64,000 bases of DNA from JAWPMT01 sp965267435 (GCA_965267435.1 OZ253960.1:186001-250000), one strand, 5' to 3'. Shown: positions 17,527 to 26,660, numbered from the stretch's first letter. Notes: a model not told the origin generated them from the letters alone. Program-made: numbers and translations.

Positions 17527-17646
17527 ATGGAGATTGGTACATTGATTAGCATGTTTGTCATCTTGTTTGTGGTCATTGGCGGCTTTGTTTATTTCCTGCT
17601 CAAGGCTATCCGAAATGAACGAGCAAAAGCAAAACTCAACGATTGA
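17527..17646 (+). CDS. NSS transporter small subunit (MetS-like)
   Basis: A 39-residue ORF starting 6 bp after the NSS transporter stop: one hydrophobic helix (residues ~4-25, with ISMFVILFVVIGGFVYFLL), then a basic tail (KAIRNERAKAK). Gene order and layout match the small subunits reported with MetP-type NSS transporters, which are needed for transport in Corynebacterium. Its stop codon is directly followed by the ATG of the MazG-like gene, so the three genes are tightly linked. Confidence 0.75.
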   Translation: MEIGTLISMFVILFVVIGGFVYFLLKAIRNERAKAKLND

Positions 17647-18120
17647 ATGGATAAAATAGACGCACTAAACCAGGTGGCAGAATTTCACCGGACTTTTCAG
17701 CACCCGATACTCGACGACCCACAAATCCCCTCTGCGAAGCGCTGTGCCTTGCGTGTGGAGCTGCTTCAGGAGGAGCTGAAGGAATTGGAAGATGCGATCA
17801 AGGATGGAGACATCGTTGAGGTGGCTGATGCCTTGTGCGACATTCAGTATGTGCTCTCCGGCGCGGTGCTGGAGTTTGGTCTTGGAGAGAAGTTTGTCGA
17901 GTTGTTCAATGAAGTGCAACGCTCCAATATGAGTAAGGCGTGCAAAACCAGAGAGGAAGCTGAGCAGACCGTAGCTTACTACTCTAAAGAACGAGATACG
18001 CCATGCTTCTATGAGGAGGTAGACGGTCTTTTTCTAGTGTACCGGAGTAGCGACCATAAAACGTTGAAGTCCGTCAACTACTCGCAGGCAGATCTGCCAA
18101 GCATTTTGAACAAGCCCTAA
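17647..18120 (+). CDS. MazG-like nucleotide pyrophosphohydrolase
   Basis: The protein has 157 residues. Metal-binding helices of the all-alpha NTP pyrophosphatase fold are visible: LLQEELKELEDAIKDGD (~34-50), then VEVADALCDIQYVL (~56-69), that is an EExxE ... ExxD arrangement. These enzymes hydrolyse (d)NTPs to the monophosphates and clean nucleotide pools, or act in the family of phosphoribosyl-ATP pyrophosphohydrolase. The C-terminal ~50 residues (TREEAEQTVAYY onward) match, from memory, a group of MazG-like proteins common in Bacteroidota. The ATG abuts the preceding stop codon (TGAATG). Confidence 0.75.
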   Translation: MDKIDALNQVAEFHRTFQHPILDDPQIPSAKRCALRVELLQEELKELEDAIKDGDIVEVADALCDIQYVLSGAVLEFGLGEKFVELFNEVQRSNMSKACKTREEAEQTVAYYSKERDTPCFYEEVDGLFLVYRSSDHKTLKSVNYSQADLPSILNKP

Positions 18121-18285
18121 AAAGGCGTGTAGATGCTTAGGGAGTGGAAATTCTGAATGAGCAACTTCTTAAAAATGCTGTGTTCTTCCGTTATAAAAAA
18201 TGACATCAACAAAACGTACACAGTGAAAAGAAGCACTGTTTTGCTCCAGTTCCTTTTTAACTTCATTTTGTCTCGGGCGGTTAAA

Positions 18286-18321
18286 AATGAAAAATAGCTA
18301 ATAACACCTGATATTAGCTAT
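18286..18321 (-). terminator. Terminator for the leftward gene at 18379-18852
   Basis: ATAGCTAATA (18294-18303) and TATTAGCTAT (18312-18321) are perfect 10-bp complements around an 8-base loop. On the minus strand the stem is followed by TTTTCATTTTT. It lies between two convergent genes; the U-rich tract fits the leftward one. Confidence 0.65.
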
Positions 18322-18378
18322 CAATATTCAAATGTAAACTATTTCTTAGGAAAATAGCAATACCTGAAAATGGGGAAT

Positions 18379-18852
18379 TTATCTCACCTGTTCTAGGTAT
18401 ACGTCTGCGTCGTCATCGTCATCGTAACTTTCGTCCAACACGAGTACGCCACCATCATAGATCCAATAGCTGGGACCATCTGAATCAAAATGGTCACTTT
18501 CGTCAATCACCAGCTCTCCACGACGGTTAATTTCCCAGAATACGTAGTCTTCATCTTCTGAACCAAATGCGTCGACATAGACGCGCACTTCGTTGTTTTC
18601 GTAGAAGTCGAAGTAGACGTCGATGTTTTCGATAATGCCTTCGACAATGCCTGAAACACCTCTGAGGATCATTTCGCCCAAGACGTTGTCTTCTTCTTCA
18701 AGCTCCTCTTCGGCCTCTTCCAGCGCTCTTTCGATGTCTATGCGCATCTTCCAGCTGGTACCTACCAAATCCTTTTCACGTAGTTTTTGGGCTTCTGCGG
18801 TGAATGTTGCCAGGAGGAGAGCAAGGCAAATAGCTATGGGTAATTGTTTCAT
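18379..18852 (-). CDS. Secreted acidic protein of unknown function
   Basis: A 157-residue protein with a signal peptide (1-21, ending TAEAQ). After LVGTSWKMRIDIER comes a strongly acidic coil (EEAEEELEEED, ~44-55), then a region of alternating strands and turns (YFDFYENNEVRVYVDAFG). It ends with YDDDDDADVYLEQVR. The 'GTSW ... F..NN.V' pattern is reminiscent of lipocalin-like stress or copper-resistance NlpE-type beta folds, but the match is weak. The aspartate-rich end could bind calcium. I do not recognise the family. Confidence 0.6.
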   Translation of the reverse strand: MKQLPIAICLALLLATFTAEAQKLREKDLVGTSWKMRIDIERALEEAEEELEEEDNVLGEMILRGVSGIVEGIIENIDVYFDFYENNEVRVYVDAFGSEDEDYVFWEINRRGELVIDESDHFDSDGPSYWIYDGGVLVLDESYDDDDDADVYLEQVR

Positions 18853-18941
18853 CTTGAGTATTATTTGGTATTACAAGGTACTGTTATATGGATGATACTC
18901 TTTTTGCTACAAAAGGTTACGAGGACGATCCATTACTTTTT

Positions 18942-18949
18942 TATTTTTG
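18942..18949 (+). promoter_or_regulatory. Bacteroidota -7 element TATTTTTG before ffh
   Basis: TAnnTTTG match ending 20 bp before the ffh ATG. The expected start site is near 18956, giving a leader of about 13 nt. The -33 element is not obvious. Confidence 0.4.
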
Positions 18950-18968
18950 CCGTCTTAATCTATGAAGC

Positions 18969-20288
18969 ATGTTCGATAGTCTTAGTGCAAAGTTAGACAG
19001 GGCGTTTAAGAACCTGAAAGGGCAGGGGAGGATCACAGAGATCAATATTGCGACGACGGTAAAGGAAATTCGTCGGGCGCTGGTCGATGCTGATGTGAAC
19101 TTCAAGGTGGCAAAGGATGTGACCGATTCTATTAAAGAAAAGGCATTGGGACGCGATGTATTGATTGCGGTTTCGCCCGGGCAACTCCTGACAAAGATTG
19201 TGTCTGAGGAGCTCACAATGCTCATGGGAGATGAGAATGTGCCTATCAGCCTCGAGGGCAACCCCAATGTTATTCTCATTTCAGGTCTGCAAGGATCTGG
19301 TAAGACAACCTTTAGTGGCAAGCTGGCCAATCGTCTGAAGAAGCAAGGACGGACCGTACTGCTTGCCGCCTGCGATATCTACCGACCAGCGGCGATCGAC
19401 CAGTTGAAGGTCCTTGGAGAGCAGGTTGGTGTCGAGGTGTATGCGGAGCCTGAGAATAAGGACGCCGTAAAGATTGCGAAGAGTGCGATCAAATACGCGC
19501 GAGATAATGGCAAGAAGACAGTCATCATAGATACTGCGGGCCGGTTGGCGGTCGATGAAGAGATGATGCAGGAAATCGAGGCTGTCAAGAAAGCTGTAAA
19601 CCCTGCGGAGACACTTTTTGTGGTCGATTCAATGACCGGTCAGGATGCGGTCAATACAGCAAAGACATTCAACGAGCGCCTGAATTTTGATGGCGTCGTC
19701 TTGACCAAGCTGGATGGTGATACACGGGGTGGAGCGGCCCTATCAATACGCAAGCAGGTAGAGAAGCCCATCAAGTTTGTCAGTACGGGTGAGAAAATGG
19801 ACGCCATCGATTTGTTCCATCCGGATCGTATGGCGAATCGGATCCTTGGGATGGGTGATGTTCTCACGCTCGTTGAGAAGGCTCAGCAGAACTTTGATCA
19901 GGAAGAGGCTGAGAGGCTCAATAAGAAGATCCGAAAGAACCAGTTTGGTTTCGATGATTTCCTCAAGCAGCTGGAGCAGATCAAGAAGATGGGCAATCTC
20001 AAGGACCTCATGGGAATGATCCCCGGCGTGGGAAAGGCCATGAAAGATATTGACATTGATGATGACTCTATGAAGCCCATCGAAGCCATTATCAAGTCCA
20101 TGACACCTGAGGAGCGTGAGAATCCCGACCTTATCAATGGTAGTCGACGACAGCGGATCGCCAAAGGCAGCGGCACATCCGTTCAGGAAGTCAATCAGCT
20201 CCTCAAGCAGTTTGCACAGATGAGGAAGATGATGAAGACGATGAATAAGATGGGCGGTGCCAAAGCGCTTGGCAATATGCTCAGGTAA
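18969..20288 (+). CDS. ffh: Signal recognition particle protein Ffh
   Basis: The protein has 439 residues, the usual length. The N domain is at 1-90. The GTPase G domain (~95-300) shows the P loop GLQGSGKTTFSGKLA (~106-120), the SRP-specific DIYRPAAIDQLK (~137-148), DTAGRL, TKLDGD and the closing GEKMDAI. The methionine-rich M domain at ~325-439 contains IPGVG and MRKMMKTMNKMGGAK. Ffh binds 4.5S RNA and delivers nascent membrane proteins to FtsY. It stands alone here and is convergent with pdhB. Confidence 0.97.
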   Translation: MFDSLSAKLDRAFKNLKGQGRITEINIATTVKEIRRALVDADVNFKVAKDVTDSIKEKALGRDVLIAVSPGQLLTKIVSEELTMLMGDENVPISLEGNPNVILISGLQGSGKTTFSGKLANRLKKQGRTVLLAACDIYRPAAIDQLKVLGEQVGVEVYAEPENKDAVKIAKSAIKYARDNGKKTVIIDTAGRLAVDEEMMQEIEAVKKAVNPAETLFVVDSMTGQDAVNTAKTFNERLNFDGVVLTKLDGDTRGGAALSIRKQVEKPIKFVSTGEKMDAIDLFHPDRMANRILGMGDVLTLVEKAQQNFDQEEAERLNKKIRKNQFGFDDFLKQLEQIKKMGNLKDLMGMIPGVGKAMKDIDIDDDSMKPIEAIIKSMTPEERENPDLINGSRRQRIAKGSGTSVQEVNQLLKQFAQMRKMMKTMNKMGGAKALGNMLR

Positions 20289-20339
20289 GTCTTCGACCCC
20301 GCTGAGTAGCACCCGCCGTCTTACCAGTATCCTAAGGTC

Positions 20340-21320
20340 TTAGCTGACGTAGCAGACCGCTTTTACTGCCTCAATTGTTCGCTTCACATTGGGGAGGATC
20401 TCCTCAATCAATGTCGGTGCGTAAGGCAGCGGCAAGTCCTTGCTATTCACACGGTGGATAGGGGCATCCAGGTAATCAAAGGCCTGGCGCTGTACCTGAT
20501 GACTAATGTCCGTGGAAATGGACGATAGTGGCCAGGCTTCCTCAACGATCACTAGTCGGTTGGTCTTTTTGACAGATTCGATCACCGTGGCGTAGTCGAT
20601 CGGTCTTACGCTACGCATGTCGATCACTTCGGCATGGATGCCATCCTTGGCCAGTTCATCGGCTGCTTCGTAGACGACCTTCATCATTTTGCCAAAAGAG
20701 ATCAAGGTCACATCGTCACCATTCCTAACAATGTGCGCCTTGCCCAGTGGCAGTGTATATTCTTCTTCCGGAACTTCACCTTTGTCACCATACATGAGCT
20801 CAGATTCCATGAAGATGACGGGGTCTTCGTCACGGATCGAGGACTTCAACAAGCCCTTGGCATCATAGGGATTAGAAGGAACGACCACCTTCAATCCTGG
20901 GGTATTGGCATACCAGTTTTCAAAATTTTGGGAGTGCTGCGAACTCAATTGACCCGCGTTGCCCGTAGGTCCGCGGAACACGATGGGCACGCTATACTGT
21001 CCACCAGACATGGACATCATCTTTGCCGCGCCATTGATGATCTGATCTATGGCCACCAATGAGAAATTGAAGGTCATGAACTCAATGATAGGTCGCAGAC
21101 CGTTCATCGCAGCACCGATACCAATTCCGGTGAAACCCAACTCAGTGATCGGTGTGTCAATCACACGCTTCGCCCCAAATTCATCCAGCATGCCCTGGCT
21201 TACCTTGTAGGCCCCGTTGTATTCGGCCACCTCTTCACCCATCAAAAAGATGTTTTCATCCTTTCGCATTTCCTCACTCATCGCTTCTCGAAGAGCCTCT
21301 CTGAATTGAATAGTTCGCAT
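20340..21320 (-). CDS. pdhB: Pyruvate dehydrogenase E1 component, beta subunit
   Basis: The protein has 326 residues and begins MRTIQFREALREAMSEEM, then FLMGEEVAEYNGAYKVSQGM, the typical start of E1-beta proteins with the glutamate that activates thiamine diphosphate. A transketolase pyrimidine-binding domain occupies ~1-180 (GNAGQLSSQHSQNFENW). The transketolase C-terminal domain (~195-320) has EVIDMRSVRPID and VEEAWP. It forms the alpha2beta2 E1 decarboxylase of the pyruvate dehydrogenase complex. The alpha subunit gene is not in this window. A branched-chain 2-oxoacid E1-beta is the alternative. Confidence 0.92.
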   Translation of the reverse strand: MRTIQFREALREAMSEEMRKDENIFLMGEEVAEYNGAYKVSQGMLDEFGAKRVIDTPITELGFTGIGIGAAMNGLRPIIEFMTFNFSLVAIDQIINGAAKMMSMSGGQYSVPIVFRGPTGNAGQLSSQHSQNFENWYANTPGLKVVVPSNPYDAKGLLKSSIRDEDPVIFMESELMYGDKGEVPEEEYTLPLGKAHIVRNGDDVTLISFGKMMKVVYEAADELAKDGIHAEVIDMRSVRPIDYATVIESVKKTNRLVIVEEAWPLSSISTDISHQVQRQAFDYLDAPIHRVNSKDLPLPYAPTLIEEILPNVKRTIEAVKAVCYVS

Positions 21321-21442
21321 TGGTGTCGTCTTCTGATTATTCGAGCCGCTAAATTAGTATAGACCAAGTAAATACGCGGGGCCGCACAAATAATATTGTC
21401 GCCGCTCTGTCGAGTCAATTTGTTGATGGGTCGACCGCCAAC

Positions 21443-21467
21443 AAAAAAGCCCTCACTAGGAGGGCTT
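21443..21467 (-). terminator. Rho-independent terminator for the OmpA/TPR lipoprotein gene
   Basis: AAGCCCTC (21447-21454) pairs with GAGGGCTT (21460-21467) around a five-base loop. The A run at 21443-21448 is a U tract on the minus strand. It lies 28 bp past the stop at 21495. Confidence 0.85.
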
Positions 21468-21494
21468 CTTCGAAAAATTAATTTTGAATATGCA

Positions 21495-23294
21495 TTACTT
21501 GACTGCCTCGTTCACCGCGTTGGCGTAGTTAGTGAACTCAAGGTCAGCAAGCGCTTTTTCTTTCAAAGAAGGCTCAGCCTTCACAGCTGCAGCCAGGTAG
21601 GTAGTAACGTCCGCAGGGCTGTTTCTGCGAGCAGCAGCTACTGCACGGTAGTAGTTTGCATCAGCACCTATGGCGTCAGAATCTGCAGCATCACCGAAGA
21701 AGGTATCTGCAGCAGTGTAATCCTTAGAAAGCAAGTGAGCCAAACCTCTGTCGAAGTTTACGATGTCAGAGGTCTCAGCGCTAGCCAGTGAAGACTTAGC
21801 AGCATCGTACTGAGCCATACGAATTTCGATGGCACCTTTCAGTGCGTTGATAGCCGCAGTCAATTGGTTGTTAGGTCCTTTGCCAAGTGCAGCATTCACA
21901 CTTTCGTAAGCTTTGGCATACTCTCCCTGCATCATGTAAGCAGAAGCCATGTTGGCATGTACTTCGGCCGCGTCATTCTTATTGGCAGCGATCTCCAACT
22001 GAGTAAGGGCGTCCTGTACTAGTTGATCCCTGCTACCCATGCCGCTTCGAGCCATGTCGAGGTGTGCCGCTGCGAGGTTGTTGTGTGCTTGCCAGCTTCC
22101 ATCTTTCTTAGTAGAGGCTGAATAGATGTCAATCTTCTCTTCCATAGAAGGAGTCAATGTACCAGCGAAAAGCAACTCATTGCTTTCGAGTGTATCGGCA
22201 CTGATATCACCTTTCGCGATACCTCGAGCGAGTACAGCGATCTCCGCATTGGACTTCTTCTCTTTTACAGTGAGGATTTCAGTCTTCGCTGTACGGAGAG
22301 CAGGGTAGATATCATTGAAAACTTTCTTGTAGCTAGCGATTTTCTGCAGCTGCTTCTCCTTGTCTTCAAAAGAACCAGAACCGTCGATGATTCGAATGTA
22401 CTCGTTCTTCTCGCCGCTTTCGATTCCGTCATACTCTCGAAGAGCTGTACGGAACTCTGACCAGCTCTCAACGACAGGCTTCAGAATGAACTCGATAGAG
22501 TCCGCTACACCCTGATAGTCATATCGACGCATCTGGCTTCTGTAGTACTTTTCGATAGTCTCAGCACGATCTTGAGACAGGTTGCTGTTGACTCTCTCAG
22601 GACCTTCAGGAGAGTGAGTACCTGTGATCGTCACTGTGCGAGTCACGTTCTTTTCAGCGATGAAAGCTGAAAGGTTGTCTCTCTTCTGACGGTTGGAAGT
22701 ACCATCTGTGGATAGGCTTGTAACCAAACGAGATACTCCTTGAGGGAAGTAGAAATCCACATTAGTAGGGATCAACTCCTCTTTGTCATTGTATCCGTGG
22801 TCAGCATAAGCAGCCAGGTATGAGTCCTTCACAGCAAGAGATGTGGTGATGATACCAGTAGCGACTTGCATTTTCGCAGTCTCTTTGAAGTTTCCGTTTC
22901 GAGGATCTGTTGCCCGGCCTTGAATCATCAGTGCACCTGGATTCAATTCATCGCTGTAAGGGAACTCAAAATTTTCGCTTTTCCTGGAAGTGGATGTGCT
23001 GCTGTTGGGAAAGTCTTCCGCCTTGAACTCAACAGTGCCTACTTCCATCTCTTTGTCGCCATACTGATAGAAAGTTGTGATAGTCCAGATTTTCCCAGAA
23101 GGCAACATTTTTGGTGGCAATACCGCCGACATAGAGAAAGGTACTTGTCCACCGTGAGCTTCAAGAGGATTGGGATCCACCTGCAAATCTTGCTGATCTG
23201 CCAGCTTTACCATTTTAGCCAGAGAACATCCTGATAGTATCACTGCACTCAGAACAATCCCAAAGGCAAGGTTGAAAAGTTTCATTTTGATCAT
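21495..23294 (-). CDS. Lipoprotein with OmpA-like and TPR domains
   Basis: The protein has 599 residues with lipobox ILSGC (Cys23), so it is probably outer-membrane anchored. After a beta-rich N-terminal region (~35-170) an OmpA-like segment (~175-290) shows DVDFYFPQGVSRL-like and THSPEGPERVNSNLSQDRAETI blocks, typical of peptidoglycan-associating domains. The C-terminal ~200 residues are helical repeats of TPR type (AHNNLAAAHLDMA, VHANMASAYMMQGEYAKAYESVNAAL, ANYYRAVAAARR). Codon use looks highly biased and a strong terminator follows, so high expression is likely. The role is probably structural, or a periplasmic scaffold. Confidence 0.75.
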   Translation of the reverse strand: MIKMKLFNLAFGIVLSAVILSGCSLAKMVKLADQQDLQVDPNPLEAHGGQVPFSMSAVLPPKMLPSGKIWTITTFYQYGDKEMEVGTVEFKAEDFPNSSTSTSRKSENFEFPYSDELNPGALMIQGRATDPRNGNFKETAKMQVATGIITTSLAVKDSYLAAYADHGYNDKEELIPTNVDFYFPQGVSRLVTSLSTDGTSNRQKRDNLSAFIAEKNVTRTVTITGTHSPEGPERVNSNLSQDRAETIEKYYRSQMRRYDYQGVADSIEFILKPVVESWSEFRTALREYDGIESGEKNEYIRIIDGSGSFEDKEKQLQKIASYKKVFNDIYPALRTAKTEILTVKEKKSNAEIAVLARGIAKGDISADTLESNELLFAGTLTPSMEEKIDIYSASTKKDGSWQAHNNLAAAHLDMARSGMGSRDQLVQDALTQLEIAANKNDAAEVHANMASAYMMQGEYAKAYESVNAALGKGPNNQLTAAINALKGAIEIRMAQYDAAKSSLASAETSDIVNFDRGLAHLLSKDYTAADTFFGDAADSDAIGADANYYRAVAAARRNSPADVTTYLAAAVKAEPSLKEKALADLEFTNYANAVNEAVK

Positions 23295-23409
23295 GGTTTC
23301 CGTTTTATGCTATCCAAATGCGCCGATTGCGCGGGTTTAATTTTTTGCAATAATACTTAAAAATAAACATTACACTATGTGCGTTAGAAAGAAATACAAA
23401 GTGAAGAAT

Positions 23410-23417
23410 TATCTTTG
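23410..23417 (+). promoter_or_regulatory. Bacteroidota -7 element TATCTTTG before the PspC-like gene
   Basis: Exact TAnnTTTG match 20 bp before the TTG start of the PspC-like gene. It supports a start site near 23424 and therefore the short gene start used here. Confidence 0.45.
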
Positions 23418-23437
23418 TAAAAAGGCTATAGAGAATT

Positions 23438-23656
23438 TTGAATAAGGTGCAGAACTTTCTTGAACGACATGCTTTCGGCGTATGTACCAGGCTGGGGGAG
23501 AAGTTCGATATTCCAACCTCGAATATTCGGCTGTCCTTCATTTACGCCTCGTTTCTCACATTTGGGTCGCCAATCCTCATTTATCTCGCTCTCGCGTTTG
23601 TTATGGACTTTCGCAAGATGCTCAGGCGTCGCCACAACTCCCTTTGGTACTACTAG
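23438..23656 (+). CDS. Short PspC-domain protein
   Basis: A 72-residue protein with a TTG start (a GTG three codons later is the alternative). HAFGVCTRLGEKFDIPTSNIRLSFIY is the core of a PspC domain, followed by a membrane helix (~37-57, FLTFGSPILIYLALAFVMD) and a basic end (RKMLRRRHN). Short stand-alone PspC proteins ending in WYY are widespread in Bacteroidota (recalled). They are presumed to sense or buffer membrane stress. It is divergent from the OmpA/TPR gene and convergent with the glycosyltransferase gene. Confidence 0.75.
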   Translation: MNKVQNFLERHAFGVCTRLGEKFDIPTSNIRLSFIYASFLTFGSPILIYLALAFVMDFRKMLRRRHNSLWYY

Positions 23657-23669
23657 GGAGCTTGTCCTT

Positions 23670-24674
23670 TCAGGACAACTGGCTGTAGGTTTTCCTGTCC
23701 GCAATAAAATATTGATAAACAACGGGTGACTGGCTTTCACCCCCCAGGGCAAGCATTGATCTGCCTTTTCTCTTCCGTAGCGTTTTTCCGATCGATAAGA
23801 AGTAATCAAATATGGCTGACAATACCGCGCGCCCATGAGCCGCGGAACTATCGCGCCAAAACACAAATGCGGCAACGAAATCCAGCGTCAGACGCACGGG
23901 TAACTTCCACCACAGTTCGTTCCAGGGCATGTTTTTGGTAATCAACGTCAGATTATTTCGGAAGTTGAGGTAGGTTTTCCTGGGGTTGGTCGCTGACAGC
24001 GTTCCACCACCTACGTGGAAAACAACACTCTCTGGTAAGCAGGCAAACTTATGGCCCATGGCCCCCAATCGCCAGCAAAGATCGATCTCCTCCATGTGTG
24101 CAAAAAAATCGGGGTCGAATCCTCCTGCCTCATGGAACAACTCTGATCGAATAACCATTGCCGCTCCACTAGCCCAAAATGTCTCGATCGTATTGTCATA
24201 TTGCCCAGTGTCCTTTTCGATGGTATCAAAGATTCTACCGCGGCAATATGGGTAACCCAGTGGGTCGATAAACGCCCCTGCCGCCCCGGCATACTCAAAG
24301 GCTTCTCGCTCCGCGTGGGATTTGATCTTTGGCTGTACGGCCGCATACTCTTTGTGCTCTTCCAGATAATCGAGCAAGGGGGTGATCCATCCGGTTGTGA
24401 CCTCTATATCAGAGTTGATCAGTGCGTAGTACTCAGCCTCCACGTTGAGGAGGGCTTCATTGTATCCGCCGGCATAGCCGTAATTCTTTTCCAGTTCGAT
24501 CACTTCGATACCCTCGAAGTCCTCGGCGATTATTTTCAGGGAATCATCAGTGGAGGCGTTGTCGGCGACGACGACGTTTTCCTTGCCGCAGTGAGCTATG
24601 ACGGAGGGGAGAAATTGCCGCAAGAAGTCGGAGCCATTATAGTTGAGGATGACTGCGGCGTATTTTCTCATCAC
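23670..24674 (-). CDS. Glycosyltransferase family 2
   Basis: The protein has 334 residues. The GT-A fold is at ~5-230: AAVILNYNGSDFLRQFLPSV, VVADNASTDDS (the nucleotide-binding DN/D), NYGYAGGYNEAL, ALINSDIEVT (DxD-like SDIE), and GGFDPDFFAHMEEIDLCWRL (the acid/base region). A hydrophobic C-terminal segment (~255-275) may attach it to the membrane. This subgroup resembles rhamnosyltransferases and other lipid-linked glycan enzymes; the donor sugar is unknown. Its ATG overlaps the ybaB stop by 4 bp, so it is the last gene of the hisS operon. Confidence 0.88.
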   Translation of the reverse strand: MMRKYAAVILNYNGSDFLRQFLPSVIAHCGKENVVVADNASTDDSLKIIAEDFEGIEVIELEKNYGYAGGYNEALLNVEAEYYALINSDIEVTTGWITPLLDYLEEHKEYAAVQPKIKSHAEREAFEYAGAAGAFIDPLGYPYCRGRIFDTIEKDTGQYDNTIETFWASGAAMVIRSELFHEAGGFDPDFFAHMEEIDLCWRLGAMGHKFACLPESVVFHVGGGTLSATNPRKTYLNFRNNLTLITKNMPWNELWWKLPVRLTLDFVAAFVFWRDSSAAHGRAVLSAIFDYFLSIGKTLRKRKGRSMLALGGESQSPVVYQYFIADRKTYSQLS

Positions 24675-25003
24675 ACCATGTTGTTGAAGTCAAATCCCGG
24701 TATGTTCGGGAGAAGGCCTTCGGTAGCTTTTTTGATGTGCTCCTTGCTTGCTACGTCCACTTCCTTCATGCCCTTGTTGATAGCCGCGATGATCAGGTCT
24801 TTCATGAGATCAGTGTCCTTTTCGTTGTGCAGGGACTCATCTATTTCCAGTGCCAGAATTTCCCGGTTGCCATTGATTGTGGCCTTGACCATTCCTGCAC
24901 CAGCCTCGGCTTCGATCTTCACTTCGGCCAGGCTCGCCTGGGCTTCCTTCATCTTTTCCTGGACATCCTTCAGCTTGCCCATCATTTTCATCATATCAAA
25001 CAT
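24671..25003 (-). CDS. YbaB/EbfC family nucleoid-associated protein
   Basis: The protein has 110 residues beginning MFDMMKMMGKLKDVQEKMKE, then LAEVKIEAEAGAGMVKATING and EIDESLHNEKDTDLMKDLIIAAINKGM. This is the whole YbaB fold: a long helix, a three-stranded sheet and a second helix. YbaB dimers bind DNA with little sequence preference. Its usual partners dnaX and recR are absent; here it sits between a secreted gliding-type protein (7-bp gap) and a glycosyltransferase (4-bp overlap). Confidence 0.9.
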   Translation of the reverse strand: MFDMMKMMGKLKDVQEKMKEAQASLAEVKIEAEAGAGMVKATINGNREILALEIDESLHNEKDTDLMKDLIIAAINKGMKEVDVASKEHIKKATEGLLPNIPGFDFNNMV

Positions 25004-25010
25004 AAGGCGA

Positions 25011-26636
25011 CTAGTTTCTTATTAACACAAAGCTACCCCGCTGGCGAATTGTTTCGTTGAGAGAATTGAGAAAAGTCAGGTCATAGAAGTATACTCCTTC
25101 CGGGGCACGATTGCCTCGATAGGTGCCGTCCCAACCAATCTCTGCAGATGACGACTGAAAAATGACTTCGCCCCAGCGATTGTAGATCTTCCAGTCAATG
25201 GCATCGTTGGACAGCCCAATGATCCGAAGTTCATCATTGAGGAAGTCGCCGTTGGGAGTGAAGCCATCAGGGATGTAGGCATAATACTCATAGGTAAGCG
25301 GCACTCGATTGGACTCTATGACCACGCCGGTGTCGTAAATCGTTCGTAGATAGACGTGCTGCGTCCTGCCGAATGGTTCCTCCAGAAAGATCTCAGTAGG
25401 GTTGTCGGGGTTGTTAAAAACCTGCTCCTGGCCGTTGTCGCCTACCACAATGAGGCTATTGAGTGTGCTGCCGGTAAGCTGCGTAGTTGGTGGCTTCCAC
25501 GTGAAGGAATAATGGTTGACCCTTGTTTCCTCGCCAGAAACGAAGGAAGTGAGTAAGCTCACAGGGGGGATCACGTTTCCGCACACATCCGCAAACCCGA
25601 TGCGATATTCGTATTCGCGGAAATTGGAAACATTGCGATCGATATATCCTGGATATAACGTGTCGAGACGCTCGAAGTCGAAACCGAGTGCGCGCTTGTC
25701 ACCGAAAAACCCTCCTATGGCGACTTCGTCAAACGAGAGCAGCACGTCGCCATTGCTAAAGGTGGCGTAGGCATTAGATATCTCCGGTGCGATCGAGTTT
25801 GGATTCGTCACGCAAAAGTCCTGTCCCTGGGCGACCTCAAAGGAGCACGCCGAGAGCGCGTTGACCCGAAAGCATATCCGTCGATCGGTGGAAAAGGTAA
25901 ATTCTGGGAAATACAGTGAGTCGGTGGTGATCTCACCTTCGAAGACGGTAAGGTACGACCCTGTGCCGGCTCGGAACTGCACTTGGTAATACTGTTGGGG
26001 GTCAACCGTGAAGTAGACAGTCGCATTCAAACTGGAGAGACAGCTGCGCGTAAGCTGCACATCAGTCACGCGTCCATTGTTAATGAAGGGCACGATGTCG
26101 ACGCTCTGGGTGACGGCGGCACAATTCGTGGCACCCGCGGAGAAACTGCCCTGGACGGTTATATTCTGAATGCCAGTAGAGCCATAGGTATGCACCACCG
26201 GATCGTCATTAGCGGACACGACCATCTGATTATTGGCGTCAAAGTCTACCACATAGTCGGAGTAATAATCATCTGTAATGACGAGTTCGACCTGGTTGTC
26301 CTCGCACTTAAAAATTTGAAATTCAGGGTCGCGGGAATCAAAAACCTCTATAACGAGTGTGTCTGTCTTCGGACTCACATCTACCCCGACGATTTGCACC
26401 AGCGAGTAAATGCCCGGTTGGAGGTATGTGTAAGTGGTATCACTGGTCTCGGCCAGGCCATTTTCGTATATGTACTGCCGGGTAATGTTGCCGAAGTCAT
26501 CCAGACTTTCGACATTGACTGTTAGGGGTGCACAACCACTACTGATCGCTACGGAAAAGCGCCCCTCTTGACTGACGGTTTGGGCCATCGTCGACAGACA
26601 GGTAAACAGCAATATCGGGAAGATATAATGTCTCAA
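25011..26636 (-). CDS. Secreted protein with type IX (type B) C-terminal sorting domain
   Basis: The protein has 541 residues with a signal peptide (1-19, ending TMAQ). Residues ~25-110 form a PKD-like domain (GCAPLTVNVES, QPGIYSLVQIVG). Several beta-sandwich segments follow to ~440, probably fibronectin type III-like (YEYRIGFADVCGN). The C-terminal ~85 residues are the gliding-motility-associated C-terminal domain: IPDGFTPNGDFLNDELRI, IYNRWGEVIF, WDGTYRGNRAPEGVYFY. This domain sends proteins through the type IX secretion system to the cell surface. It lies 24 bp downstream of hisS in the same operon. Confidence 0.88.
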   Translation of the reverse strand: MRHYIFPILLFTCLSTMAQTVSQEGRFSVAISSGCAPLTVNVESLDDFGNITRQYIYENGLAETSDTTYTYLQPGIYSLVQIVGVDVSPKTDTLVIEVFDSRDPEFQIFKCEDNQVELVITDDYYSDYVVDFDANNQMVVSANDDPVVHTYGSTGIQNITVQGSFSAGATNCAAVTQSVDIVPFINNGRVTDVQLTRSCLSSLNATVYFTVDPQQYYQVQFRAGTGSYLTVFEGEITTDSLYFPEFTFSTDRRICFRVNALSACSFEVAQGQDFCVTNPNSIAPEISNAYATFSNGDVLLSFDEVAIGGFFGDKRALGFDFERLDTLYPGYIDRNVSNFREYEYRIGFADVCGNVIPPVSLLTSFVSGEETRVNHYSFTWKPPTTQLTGSTLNSLIVVGDNGQEQVFNNPDNPTEIFLEEPFGRTQHVYLRTIYDTGVVIESNRVPLTYEYYAYIPDGFTPNGDFLNDELRIIGLSNDAIDWKIYNRWGEVIFQSSSAEIGWDGTYRGNRAPEGVYFYDLTFLNSLNETIRQRGSFVLIRN

Positions 26637-26660
26637 GGAACCTTCGAATTCTGTGTATTA

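Noticed and set aside
18176..18298. 40-codon ORF in the spacer between the MazG-like gene and the secreted acidic protein
   Set aside because: The translation has no recognisable composition and lies over sequence including the hairpin flank; no supporting start or promoter signal.
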